64,000 nt of DNA, taken from Phycisphaeraceae bacterium (GTDB lineage Bacteria; Planctomycetota; Phycisphaerae; Phycisphaerales; Phycisphaeraceae). The number at the start of each line of letters is the position of its first letter. Positions within the stretch are counted from its first letter, which is position 1. The notes beneath the pieces are model-generated. The model had not been told where the DNA came from, searched no databases, and saw only the letters and a list, made by a program, of their open reading frames with translations. The position numbers and the translations under genes were made by a program. The DNA lies in assembly GCA_020849625.1 (NCBI GenBank), contig JADLFV010000097.1, positions 1 to 64,000 on the forward strand, written 5' to 3'. Below are positions 39,062 to 47,940 of the stretch, one piece after another.

Positions 39062-41275
39062 ATGCGCTATTCCGTTTCTTGTGTGGGCAGTCTGTGCCTG
39101 TGTCTGTGCCTGCTGACGCTGTCCTTTCCCGCAGATGCTCAGGATTTCTCCGTCGTGCCCGGCGTGGTGATCAACTACGAGGAATCGCCCGCCTACTACT
39201 TCGACGGCAACGGCACCCGCGTGTTCACCGAGCCGCGCGTGTTCCTGGCCACACCCTCCATCACCATCATGCCCAACGGCGACTACATCGTCTCCCATGA
39301 TTACTTCAGCTCCGGCACCAACGAAGACACCGTCAAAGTCTTCCGTTCCACCGACAAAGGCCAGACCTGGACCTATCAATCCACGGTTATGGACGCCTTC
39401 TGGTGCACCATCTTCGAACACAACGGCGACCTCTATCTCATGGGCGATCGCCAGGGCGGCAGCAACGGCGACATCCTCATCCGCAAATCCACCGACTACG
39501 GCGTCACCTGGACCAATCCCGTCGATGCCAACAGCGGATTTCTGCGCGACGGCGACTACGGCGGCACCGCCAACACACCGACCATCTATGACGGCCGCAT
39601 CTGGATTGCGGAGCACAACCGCCTGATGTCTGCACCGGTCGATTCCAACCTGCTGCTAGCCAGTTCATGGACGCTGTCCAACACGCTCACGGCCGGCAGC
39701 GGCGAGGCCCAGGTCGTGGCGTCACCGCAGACCGGCGTGGTCATGCTGCCCGTGGTCGGCAATCAGGATTACACCTACCTCATCCGCGCCACGGCCAACC
39801 CCGCGGTCATCAGCAGCCCCCCCAGCAGCGAACACATCTCTCTGCCCGGGGCCGGCAAGAAGTTCGCCGCACAATATGACCCGGTTTCCGAGAAGTTCTA
39901 CGTGCTCGACAATCCCGTGCTGCCAGTCCACGAGGGCATCACCGGCTCAGGGCTCACCCGCACCACCGCGGCCATGTTCTCTTCCAAAGACCTGGTCAAC
40001 TGGGACATGGAGAAAATTTTCCTGTTCACTCCTAACGTCGATGGCGAGTTCGGCGAAGGATTCCAGTACTTCAACTTCGCCATCGATGGCGACGACATGG
40101 CGGTCGCTTCCCGCACCGCCATTGCTATCCCCGGCGAAAACCCACCGCCCCGCGGCCACGACTCCAACCTCATCACCTTCCACGTCATCGATCACTTCCG
40201 CACTGCCTCGCCCGATCAATACCTGATGGTGGATACTGCCGGCAACCAGGTGCTGCGCTTCGAGACGACGCAACACGAAGATGCGCCATTGGGCAAATTC
40301 ACTCTGGGCACCACTTTCGCAGGCTCGGCGCTGAACCAACCTGACGGCGTAGGCCAGGCTGCCAACGGCGATGTGTACATCCGCGAACAAGGCGGGCGCA
40401 TCCTGCGCTTCGATACCCTGGGCAACTTCATCGAAACGGTCGTCTCATCGCCCGTGGCGTTCAGTTCGCAACTGGCCATCCAGCAGGCAGCGTCCGGCGA
40501 ACGAACCTGGCAGGCTTCCAGCACGGGCGACTGGTTCGATGCGGACAACTGGTACTACTGGTGCCGGCCCGACACAAACGATGAAGTCGCCAACTTCGGC
40601 TCCGCCGTCGCCGCGGACACCGCCATCAGCATGAACCAGTCTTTCACCATGAAAGGTCTGCGCTTCCGCAGCGCCAGGAAATACAGCATCGTCGGCACCG
40701 GCAACATCACCCTCACCGCCTCCAATGGCCACGGCCTCCTGGATGTGCAGCAGGGCCAACACACGGTCATCGTCCCCGTCCTGCTCAACAGCGACGTGGA
40801 CGCCTTCATTGCTGATTCATCTGTGCTGCAATTCAAGAAGAAGGTTGACCTCGATGGACGCAAGATGTACATCCGCGGGCAGGGCCGGCTGTGGGTTTAC
40901 GATCAGTTCATCATGCACGGTGGCACGCTCGTCCTCGACGGGCTGAAGCCTTTCAACGTGGGTAACACCTCCAGTCTCGTCCTTGATGGGGATCTCCAGT
41001 TCGCGCCAGACGCCAGCCTGTCGCTTGCTTTGGGAGAAAGTTTCGAACTGCTCAATGGTGTCGCTTACGTTGCTGATCCGTTCGATCACCTCATACTGCC
41101 GTCACTGCCCGACGGGCTGAGTTGGGACACCTCCACCCTGTACGTCAATGGCATGGTGACAATCATCCCAGAACCGGCCGCGATGCTGCTCGTGCTGCCG
41201 ACGACCGCACTGGTGCTGAGCCGCCGCCGCTCGGGTAACACGTTTTTTGATCACATCAAGCACTCGCATTTTTAA
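39062..41275 (+). CDS. Array paralogue 10: diverged BNR, shortened second propeller, PEP-CTERM
   Basis: The 737-residue protein is the most diverged member. It lacks the QTTLFNGV opening (it has QDFSVVPGVVINYEESPAYYFDGNG) but keeps Asp boxes FRSTDKGQTW and RKSTDYGVTW. Compared with paralogues 5 and 9, most of the NHL-like propeller is missing: only about one repeat unit (GVGQAANGDVYIREQGGRILRFD) remains before the strand-rich part (WFDADNWYYWCRPDTNDEVANFG). It has no dockerin-like repeats and ends in a PEP-CTERM anchor (IPEPAAMLLVLPTTALVLSRRR) with a 15-residue tail. ATG 39062 replaces the track start at 38996. Confidence 0.85.
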   Translation: MRYSVSCVGSLCLCLCLLTLSFPADAQDFSVVPGVVINYEESPAYYFDGNGTRVFTEPRVFLATPSITIMPNGDYIVSHDYFSSGTNEDTVKVFRSTDKGQTWTYQSTVMDAFWCTIFEHNGDLYLMGDRQGGSNGDILIRKSTDYGVTWTNPVDANSGFLRDGDYGGTANTPTIYDGRIWIAEHNRLMSAPVDSNLLLASSWTLSNTLTAGSGEAQVVASPQTGVVMLPVVGNQDYTYLIRATANPAVISSPPSSEHISLPGAGKKFAAQYDPVSEKFYVLDNPVLPVHEGITGSGLTRTTAAMFSSKDLVNWDMEKIFLFTPNVDGEFGEGFQYFNFAIDGDDMAVASRTAIAIPGENPPPRGHDSNLITFHVIDHFRTASPDQYLMVDTAGNQVLRFETTQHEDAPLGKFTLGTTFAGSALNQPDGVGQAANGDVYIREQGGRILRFDTLGNFIETVVSSPVAFSSQLAIQQAASGERTWQASSTGDWFDADNWYYWCRPDTNDEVANFGSAVAADTAISMNQSFTMKGLRFRSARKYSIVGTGNITLTASNGHGLLDVQQGQHTVIVPVLLNSDVDAFIADSSVLQFKKKVDLDGRKMYIRGQGRLWVYDQFIMHGGTLVLDGLKPFNVGNTSSLVLDGDLQFAPDASLSLALGESFELLNGVAYVADPFDHLILPSLPDGLSWDTSTLYVNGMVTIIPEPAAMLLVLPTTALVLSRRRSGNTFFDHIKHSHF

Positions 41276-41398
41276 CGCTTCTTGTATCACTGGCCGGATG
41301 GCACCATAGCTCAACCTCAGCGCAATAGCCGCGTCTGGTGAACCAGCCACGAGCCGGCCCGATGGACCGCAAGGGTCAGGCACGATAGTCTCTTGGCC

Positions 41399-41947
41399 AT
41401 GCCGATCCCTCGCCTAAGCATGGAACAGTCAGCGCTGCTGGTTGTGGATGTGCAGGAGAAACTATGGCCGCACATGCACAACGCCCAGGCGTTGCTGGAT
41501 CGCACCGGCGTGTTGATCAACGGCTTCGTCATGCTGAACCGTCCAATCATTGTGACCGAGCAGTATCGCAAGGGACTTGGCCTCACCGTGCCACCGCTGG
41601 CGGCGAAGCTGCATGGGGCGACGGTGTTTGAGAAACTGCGGTTCAGTGGTTGCATCGAACCCGTGCAGCAAGCGCTTGCTGATTGCGGCGCGTCCTGCGT
41701 GGTGGTCTGTGGGATCGAGGCGCACGTGTGTGTGCTGCAAACTTGCCTGGACTTGGCCGATGCCGGATTAACCACCGCGGTAGCGCTCGATGCAATCGGA
41801 TCAAGACGCGCGATAGATCAAACGGCCGCTGTAGATCGCATGATGCAGGCGGGCATCTTGCCCACGACCGCCGAGTCGGCCCTGCTGGAGTTGCTGCACG
41901 AGGCGGGAACCGAACGATTCCGGGCTATACTTCCACTGATCCGGTAG
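41399..41947 (+). CDS. Isochorismatase-family cysteine hydrolase
   Basis: The 182-residue protein has the family's three catalytic elements: Asp in LLVVDVQEKLW, Lys in FEKLRFS and Cys in GIEAHVCV. The length and the IVTEQYRKGLG segment place it near YcaC-like hydrolases with unknown substrate. ATG 41399 is chosen over the track's TTG at 41393; ATG 41420 is also possible. It begins about 120 bases after the array, and no shared function is obvious. Confidence 0.9.
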   Translation: MPIPRLSMEQSALLVVDVQEKLWPHMHNAQALLDRTGVLINGFVMLNRPIIVTEQYRKGLGLTVPPLAAKLHGATVFEKLRFSGCIEPVQQALADCGASCVVVCGIEAHVCVLQTCLDLADAGLTTAVALDAIGSRRAIDQTAAVDRMMQAGILPTTAESALLELLHEAGTERFRAILPLIR

Positions 41948-42051
41948 CCGACGGCTGTTACGGGTCCAGAGCAGCACTGGACGGGCAGCTTTCTGGCGTG
42001 AAACAGGAACGGAGTTGACCGGTTACTCTGACCCCATTCCGCTGGGCCTGT

Positions 42052-42663
42052 TCACCCGACCAGGTTCGCCTTGCTGCCGAAACGCCTGCTGAATACGAAT
42101 TGATCCAGCGGTTTGCGTGTGCGCGGCGCGGTTTCGCCTTCCTGAAATTGCTCGGGCAGTCGCGCGATCTCCGCTTCGCCGCCGGGATAGCCGATGGCGA
42201 TGGCGCTGAATGGCTCGTGCGTGTCGGGTATCTGATACGTGTGGCGGACCTGCTCCAGGTTGACGCCTGCCATCTGATGCACCATCAGCCCCAGCGCGGT
42301 GGCCTGAATGCAGATATTGCCATCGGCCAGTCCAAGGTCATGCTCGCGGCAGCGGTTGGGTTTGCCGTTTTTTGCAAACGTTTTTCTCACGACGGTCAGG
42401 ATCAGCACCGGGGCGTGTTTGGCCCACTGCTGATTGGCTTCCACCAGGCAACTGAGGGCCAGGCCGTGCTCTTGCGGGTTGTCTCTGGTCGCCACGATGT
42501 ACGACCACGGTTGCTCGTTGAAGCTGGAGGCTGCCCAGCGCGCCGCTTCGAACACCTGTTGAAGCAACTCGGGGGGAACCGGACGATCGGAGAACGCCCG
42601 CGGGCTCCAGCGATTGCGGATCAACTCGTGCACCGGGTGCTGTGTATTGGCTGGTTTATTCAC
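42052..42663 (-). CDS. Nitroreductase-family protein
   Basis: The 203-residue protein has nitroreductase motifs: IRNRWSPRAFSDRPVPPELL with the FMN-binding RWSPRAF, AARWAASSFNEQPWSYIV, GLMVHQMAGVN and a final AIGYPGGEA. It likely binds FMN and uses NAD(P)H; the substrate is unknown. The start overlaps the end of the HEAT-like gene by 8 bases, so the two are probably co-transcribed. Confidence 0.9.
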   Translation of the reverse strand: MNKPANTQHPVHELIRNRWSPRAFSDRPVPPELLQQVFEAARWAASSFNEQPWSYIVATRDNPQEHGLALSCLVEANQQWAKHAPVLILTVVRKTFAKNGKPNRCREHDLGLADGNICIQATALGLMVHQMAGVNLEQVRHTYQIPDTHEPFSAIAIGYPGGEAEIARLPEQFQEGETAPRTRKPLDQFVFSRRFGSKANLVG

Positions 42664-43915
42664 TTGCAGGCTCCTTGTTCATATTGCGATACCGATTCAC
42701 CAGGCACCAATCGCGCAGCATTTCAATCTGTCGATCAACCTCCTGCGGATCGGCGGTCATGTCGATCTGCGGCGCATCCTGCGGCAGAAAACGGCCCGCC
42801 ACGCGCCACCATTGCCGCCGGACCAGCAGGTCCGCCAGGTCCGCCGGCACAACTCCCCGCGGATTCAACAGTTCATCCAGGGCCGAATATTCCCCTTTGA
42901 ACAACATCGCCAGCAGTATCGTCGTCCGCGGCAGATCGCCCCGCAGCAACAGCGCCTGCGGATCGATCGGCACGCCCCATCCGCCCATCCACAATCCCAA
43001 TCGCTGCACCACGCGCACCGTATACACATCCTCGACCGACTCGCGCGCGAAAAGCAACTTCTGATCGTAGCCGGTCAATCCCGACAGAATCGCCCCCGAC
43101 ATCTTCCCATCATCATCCAGATCGACGATCAGCTCGTGAACCAGTTGCTTCAACTGCGATTCATCCAACAGATCCAGCGCCAGCACGCACGCCACGTCCC
43201 GGGCCGGGGAGTCCGACGAGGACAGCACGGCATAAAGATCCTCGCGCGAAATTTGCAATATCGGCACAACCGGCGGCGCGGGCGGCGGCTTGTTCTGCAG
43301 CAGATTGCGGATGACACGGGCGTGCTCGGCGATGGTCGTCTGCTCATCGTCGCACAATTGATCCAGGGCATCGCCGTAAACCTCCGGCCGCGCCGCAGTG
43401 CCGGCAATCATCGCCAGACTCACCAGGGCATTGTAGCGCACCTCATCATCGTCATCAGTGGCCAACTCGATCAGCCATTGCCCAAGCTGCGGATCATCAG
43501 CCAGATCGGGCAGATCGGCCAACGCCTGAGCGGCGCTGATGCGGGCCTCGGGCGAAGTGCTGCGTGCCCGCAGCCCGATGCGGCGCAGATAGGGATCATC
43601 CCCCACCACGTCCCGCCGCCACAACCCCGCCCCGTCCAGGCCGGCCGCAAGCTCAGCGAAGCGATCGTCCTCTTCCACGTGCAACCGTACGACCAGGCTG
43701 CGTATGGTGCGCTGATCGCTGAGGGCATGGCCGGCCAGGTATTGCAGCGCCCGCAGTCGCGCGGCTGTATCGTCGCCGTCGAGTGCATGCACCGCCCGCC
43801 AGCGTTGCCAGTGCGGCCGCAGCTTGTATGCCGCGGGCACGGCCGCGCTGAGCATCAGCAGCAGGCCCAGCGTCCACCAGCCCAGGTATCGACGTCGGCG
43901 CGCGGCGGCGGTCAT
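42656..43915 (-). CDS. HEAT-repeat-like membrane-anchored protein
   Basis: The protein (419 residues) has an N-terminal membrane helix (YLGWWTLGLLLMLSAAVPAAY). Helical repeat pairs follow, such as RLRALQYLAGHALSD, SAAQALADLPDLADDPQLGQWLIELATDDDDEVRYNALVSLAMIAG, which read as HEAT-like. No catalytic motif is visible. I use ATG 43915 because residues upstream in the track ORF translate the intergenic repeat. It overlaps the nitroreductase gene by 8 bases; a shared function is not clear. Confidence 0.75.
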   Translation of the reverse strand: MTAAARRRRYLGWWTLGLLLMLSAAVPAAYKLRPHWQRWRAVHALDGDDTAARLRALQYLAGHALSDQRTIRSLVVRLHVEEDDRFAELAAGLDGAGLWRRDVVGDDPYLRRIGLRARSTSPEARISAAQALADLPDLADDPQLGQWLIELATDDDDEVRYNALVSLAMIAGTAARPEVYGDALDQLCDDEQTTIAEHARVIRNLLQNKPPPAPPVVPILQISREDLYAVLSSSDSPARDVACVLALDLLDESQLKQLVHELIVDLDDDGKMSGAILSGLTGYDQKLLFARESVEDVYTVRVVQRLGLWMGGWGVPIDPQALLLRGDLPRTTILLAMLFKGEYSALDELLNPRGVVPADLADLLVRRQWWRVAGRFLPQDAPQIDMTADPQEVDRQIEMLRDWCLVNRYRNMNKEPASE

Positions 43916-43949
43916 GGGCTCATCATATCCGCCGCTGAAGCCGCGGAAA

Positions 43950-44060
43950 CTCGAATGACGAAATTCGAATGACGATATGTTGTCGGCTGACGTCGCCATG
44001 AGGAGTTTCGTCATTCGTCATTCGGACATTAATTCGTCATTCGAATTTCGTCATTCAAGT
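43950..44060. repeat. CGAATGACGAAATTCGAAT inverted repeat
   Basis: Arms CGAATGACGAAATTCGAATGACG and CGTCATTCGAATTTCGTCATTC face each other, with further GTCATTCGTCATTCGG copies between. It separates divergent genes and belongs to the same family as the elements at 15.8 and 45.3 kb. Confidence 0.85.
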
Positions 44061-44086
44061 TTCTCCCCCGGCTATAATCGTCCATC

Positions 44087-45355
44087 ATGCTCCCGTCCTC
44101 TGCGGCCATCCTGTGCCTGCTGCTGACCGGTCAGATCACGCAGAAGCCGCCGGCTGCGCGGCAGCCCTGGCAGGGCGAGGTGGGCGGCGAGTACCTCAAG
44201 CTGGTCGATCCACAGCCGAGCGATGAACTGTATCCGGTGAACGTGAACAACTACTGGGGCCTGATGAATCGCCGGGGACAACTGTTGGCCGAGCCGCGCT
44301 ACGACTGGACAGACTATTCCTACGACGGCATCTGTCGCGTGGTGGATGCAGGTCGCACCGGTTTTATCAAGGGCAACGGTTCACTGTTTCTCGATCAGTC
44401 CTGGCGTTACGCGGATCGCTTCTGTGAAGGCTTCGCGGTGGTGAGCGACGGCGAGCATTTCGGAATCATCGACCGGCGAGGCCAGTGGGTCGCCAAGCCG
44501 GAATTGGACGGTGCCCTGCGTTTCAGCGAAGGTCTGGCTGCGGTGATGGTTAGGGGGCGCTGCGGTTTCCTCGACGTGCGCGGGCAGTTGGTGATCCCGT
44601 TGACCTACGCCCAGGTGCGCTCCTTTCACAATGGATTCGCGTCCGTGCGCCTGCCGGATGAGAACGGCAGCAGCGGCGCGCGGGGTTACATCGATCAGCG
44701 CGGCCGCTGGGCCCTGCGTGATGACCGCGGCGAACTGGCGGAACTGGGTGATTTCTACGACGGCCTGGCGAAAGTGCGCATAGGCGAAAAATGGGGTTAC
44801 CTCGATCAGCGGATGAAGCCGCAGATTCCACCGACGTTCGAAGCCGCCCGCGACTTCATCAACGGCAAGGCGGCGGTGCGCCTCGATGGTAAATGGGGCT
44901 ACATCGACCGGCGGGGCCAGATCATTGTGCAGCCGCGCTACGAAGCTGCCGACGATTTCGATCAGACGCTGGCCCTGGTGCGGCGCGACGGCTTGTGGGG
45001 ATACGTCGATGCCGGCGGGCGCGAGCAGATCGAGCCGCAGTACGCCGAGGCCCGGCCGTTCCTGCGCGATCTGGCCGCGGTGAAGATCGATGCCGGCTGG
45101 GGCTACATTGACGCCGGCGGCGCCTGGGTGTTGGACCCGCGTGTGGCGCTGAATGGTTTCGTCGATCTGCGAGCCAGTGAAACCGCAGCCATCGTATCCG
45201 ATCCGCGCGACAGGCTGATCAGCAACCGCATCTACAACATGCCGCCCCACCGCGATCCACGGCCCGCGCCCTATCCGCCGGAGCACGAGTACGAACCCAT
45301 CCTGCCCGCCAGCGCGGGAAATTCGAATGACTCAATTCGAATGACAAATCAATGA
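44087..45355 (+). CDS. Exported WG-repeat protein
   Basis: The 422-residue protein has an N-terminal signal-like segment (SAAILCLLLTGQI) and about seven WG repeats: NNYWGLMNRRGQLLAEPRY, GFLDVRGQLVIPLTYAQ, EKWGYLDQRMKPQIPPTFEAARDF, GKWGYIDRRGQIIVQPRYEAADDF and DGLWGYVDAGGREQIEPQYAEARPF. WG-repeat proteins are thought to bind partners rather than catalyse. The last residues, NSNDSIRMTNQ, and the stop are encoded by an intergenic-type repeat. It is convergent with the alanine dehydrogenase gene. Confidence 0.9.
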   Translation: MLPSSAAILCLLLTGQITQKPPAARQPWQGEVGGEYLKLVDPQPSDELYPVNVNNYWGLMNRRGQLLAEPRYDWTDYSYDGICRVVDAGRTGFIKGNGSLFLDQSWRYADRFCEGFAVVSDGEHFGIIDRRGQWVAKPELDGALRFSEGLAAVMVRGRCGFLDVRGQLVIPLTYAQVRSFHNGFASVRLPDENGSSGARGYIDQRGRWALRDDRGELAELGDFYDGLAKVRIGEKWGYLDQRMKPQIPPTFEAARDFINGKAAVRLDGKWGYIDRRGQIIVQPRYEAADDFDQTLALVRRDGLWGYVDAGGREQIEPQYAEARPFLRDLAAVKIDAGWGYIDAGGAWVLDPRVALNGFVDLRASETAAIVSDPRDRLISNRIYNMPPHRDPRPAPYPPEHEYEPILPASAGNSNDSIRMTNQ

Positions 45356-45428
45356 CGAATACACAAATGCTCGAATGACGAAACTTGGCGCATTCGGCAT
45401 TCGGACATTATTTCGTCATTCGAATTTC
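45318..45428. repeat. ATTCGAATGAC inverted repeat at convergent gene ends
   Basis: GGAAATTCGAATGACTCAATTCGAATGAC faces CGTCATTCGAATTTCC. The left arm is translated as the end of the WG-repeat protein and the right arm as the end of alanine dehydrogenase. Both genes thus take their stop codons from one repeat. Confidence 0.85.
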
Positions 45429-46528
45429 CCCTCCAACCGGTCGGTCATGTTCCATGCTTCAGCCACGGCCCGGTTGGTCAGCTTGCCGTCGCGCATGTTC
45501 AGGGCGCTGCGGAAGACGGGATCATCGGTCAGCAGTTGATCCAGCTTGTGGGACGCCAGCTTCAGCACGTAGGGTTGCGTGGCGTGGCAGAGGGCCTGCG
45601 TGCTGGTGCGGCCGACGGCGCCGGGCATATTGGTGACGCCGTAATGCACAACGCCTTCGACGACGTAGGTGGGATTTTCGTGCGTGGTGGGCTTGATCGT
45701 CTCGACGCAGCCGCCCTGATCGACGCCCACGTCCACGATGACCGAGCCGTTCTTCATGATCTTAAGCGTGTCGCGATCGATGAGCACCGGCGTGCGGGCC
45801 CCGGGAATCAGCACCGCGCCGATCACCAGGTCCGCCATCGCGGCATGCTCGCGCACGGCATGAGGATCGCAATAGACCGTGTGTACGTTGGACGGCATCA
45901 CCGCTGCCAGGTGGCGCAGGCGATCGAGGTTGATGTCCATGATGACCACGTTGGCGCCAAGGCCGGCCGCCATGCGGGCTGCGTTGGCGCCGACCACGCC
46001 CGCGCCCAGGATCAGCACGTTGCCCGGCTCCACGCCCGCCACGCCGCCCAGCAGAATGCCCCGGCCCATCATGGGTTTTTCAAGATATTTGGCGCCTTCC
46101 TGCACGCTCATGCGACCGGCCACCTCGCTCATCGGCGTCAGCAGCGGCAGTGTTCCCTGCTGGTCGGTCAGCGTTTCGTAGGCCACCGCCGTGATGCGGG
46201 CCTTCAGACAGCTTTCCGTCAGCACACGCGATGCGGCGAAGTGGAAATAAGTGAATACCACCTGCCCCGGGCGCAACATGGCGATTTCCACCGGCTGCGG
46301 CTCCTTCACTTTCACGATCAGATCGGCAGCCTCGAACAACTTCCGCGGGTCGTCGAGAATTTCAGCCCCGGCGGCGCGATACTGCTCATCCTCGTAACCG
46401 CTGCCGCGCCCGGCTTCGTGCTGCACCAACACGCGATGGCCCGCCCGCACCAGCAGCTCCACGCCTACCGGCAGCATGGCAATGCGATACTCGTGACTTT
46501 TGACTTCACGGGGAATGCCAATGATCAC
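45416..46528 (-). CDS. ald: Alanine dehydrogenase
   Basis: The 370-residue enzyme converts L-alanine and NAD to pyruvate, ammonia and NADH. The N-terminus IIGIPREVKSHEYRIAMLP has the family motif, followed by VKVKEPQPVEIAMLRPGQVVFTYFHFA. The NAD loop is LGAGVVGANAARMAAGLGANVVIMDI, and GVTNMPGAVGRTST matches the family end. I place the start at GTG 46528 because AAGGAG lies 7 bases before it, giving the usual length near 371; the track start at 46552 adds 8 residues. It lies 2 bases after the upstream membrane-protein gene. The last residues, GKFE, come from the repeat. Confidence 0.93.
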   Translation of the reverse strand: MIIGIPREVKSHEYRIAMLPVGVELLVRAGHRVLVQHEAGRGSGYEDEQYRAAGAEILDDPRKLFEAADLIVKVKEPQPVEIAMLRPGQVVFTYFHFAASRVLTESCLKARITAVAYETLTDQQGTLPLLTPMSEVAGRMSVQEGAKYLEKPMMGRGILLGGVAGVEPGNVLILGAGVVGANAARMAAGLGANVVIMDINLDRLRHLAAVMPSNVHTVYCDPHAVREHAAMADLVIGAVLIPGARTPVLIDRDTLKIMKNGSVIVDVGVDQGGCVETIKPTTHENPTYVVEGVVHYGVTNMPGAVGRTSTQALCHATQPYVLKLASHKLDQLLTDDPVFRSALNMRDGKLTNRAVAEAWNMTDRLEGKFE

Positions 46529-46530
46529 GG

Positions 46531-47727
46531 TCAGCTCCTTGTGAACGGGCAATTTCCATCATCAGCGTCTACTTCCTCGGGCAGCGTCTCGACGACCAGC
46601 CGCGCGATGGCCAGCACCGCCAGCACGCCGATGACATACAGGGCGTGACCTTCCACGAAGGCGATGAATGCCATGGGCAGGCTCATGCCCACCGCGAACA
46701 GGTACGTGCGCAGGCGCGGCTTATACTGCACAGGCCGCCGCGTGGGGATCATCATCATCAGCACGTAGGCTGGGAAAAACGTGCCGTAGAGCATCAGCAG
46801 CACGCGATAGACCATCTGCGACACGTTCATGTCGAAACCTTCGAGCTTCTGCGGATAGTGCATCAGCAGCAGCAGTCCGATCAGCAGAAACAGCGGCAGC
46901 GGCAGCACGATGCGTCCCAGCGGCACCTGTTCGATCTGCTGCACGCGCTCCAGGTGCAGGGCGGCGGTGAAGGCGGATTGCATGATGACGTGTCCGCCGA
47001 TGACCCAGCGCACGAGGCCATGATCCAGCGGACTGATGCCATCACGCAAAGCGATGGCGCCCAGCCCGGCATACGCCAGCGAGAACACGATCATGGCCGC
47101 GAAGATGACCACGAACCCCAGCACGAACGCCAGGCGCGGATGCGGCGCGTTCTGGCAGGCGTAGTGGAAGGTAAGGTCCAAATATGGACAGAGTAGAAAA
47201 CCGAACGCAGCGGCCGGGATAAACGCGTACAGTCCCATGCGGCCCAGGCGCGGTTCGAGCATGGGCGAGCGCCAGACATCGACCCAGGCGTCGGCATGGA
47301 AAGCGAACCATGCGAAAGCCGCCAGCGAAATGAAGCTGACCGCCAATGCGGCCGCCCCCAGCCAGGAACGCGCCCGCACCAGCAGCATGAACAGGGCATA
47401 AGCCGCGAGCATGCAACCGACCGCGAGCGGCAGCGGCCAGCACAGCAGTTCCACCAGCGCCCAGGGCAGAACGATGATCTGGAAGGCCACGGTGACGCGC
47501 GAGAAACCCAGACAGGCCACGGCATGACGCACGCTGAGCACGGCACTGCGCTGGCGGTTGAGCACGAATCCGAACGCCGCGGCCCCCAGCACGTTGGGAA
47601 TCGCAAACACCAGCCAGCCGGCCGGGCCGTAATCGCGCAGCAGCAGCACCGGCAGCAGCATGCCGATGACCCAGGTCCACGACGAACCGAGGTAGCAGGC
47701 CCAGACAAAGCTGCGAACCAAGCGCAT
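46531..47727 (-). CDS. Polytopic membrane protein of unknown function
   Basis: The 398-residue protein has about ten or eleven hydrophobic segments, such as SSWTWVIGMLLPVLLLRDYGPAGWLVFAIPNVLGAAAFGFVL, and a short acidic C-terminus. Helical layout suggests a transporter or sensor, but I recognise no family motif with confidence. The AAGGAG of ald lies in its last codons, so the two genes are probably expressed together; a link to alanine use is only inferred. Confidence 0.7.
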   Translation of the reverse strand: MRLVRSFVWACYLGSSWTWVIGMLLPVLLLRDYGPAGWLVFAIPNVLGAAAFGFVLNRQRSAVLSVRHAVACLGFSRVTVAFQIIVLPWALVELLCWPLPLAVGCMLAAYALFMLLVRARSWLGAAALAVSFISLAAFAWFAFHADAWVDVWRSPMLEPRLGRMGLYAFIPAAAFGFLLCPYLDLTFHYACQNAPHPRLAFVLGFVVIFAAMIVFSLAYAGLGAIALRDGISPLDHGLVRWVIGGHVIMQSAFTAALHLERVQQIEQVPLGRIVLPLPLFLLIGLLLLMHYPQKLEGFDMNVSQMVYRVLLMLYGTFFPAYVLMMMIPTRRPVQYKPRLRTYLFAVGMSLPMAFIAFVEGHALYVIGVLAVLAIARLVVETLPEEVDADDGNCPFTRS

Positions 47728-47940
47728 GGCAAGAGTTTACGCGAAGCCCGCACCGCAAGCCCGCACGCCGGTCCCGCAGCCGCCGAACCGGCACGCCCGA
47801 TGCATTATTGAGTCCTTTTTTTGCATCATTTGGTTTTTGGCATCAGCGACTGTTCCGGCAATGACAAACCCACGATAGGATGATTGGACCGTCCACCCCG
47901 ACCGGGGAAATCACCCACCGGCATTCCAAGGAACCTTCGT

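Noticed and set aside
23923-41275. Annotation of the array as true sialidases
   Set aside because: Asp boxes and propeller layout fit, but I cannot find the RIP motif or a reliable catalytic triad, so only BNR-like is claimed.
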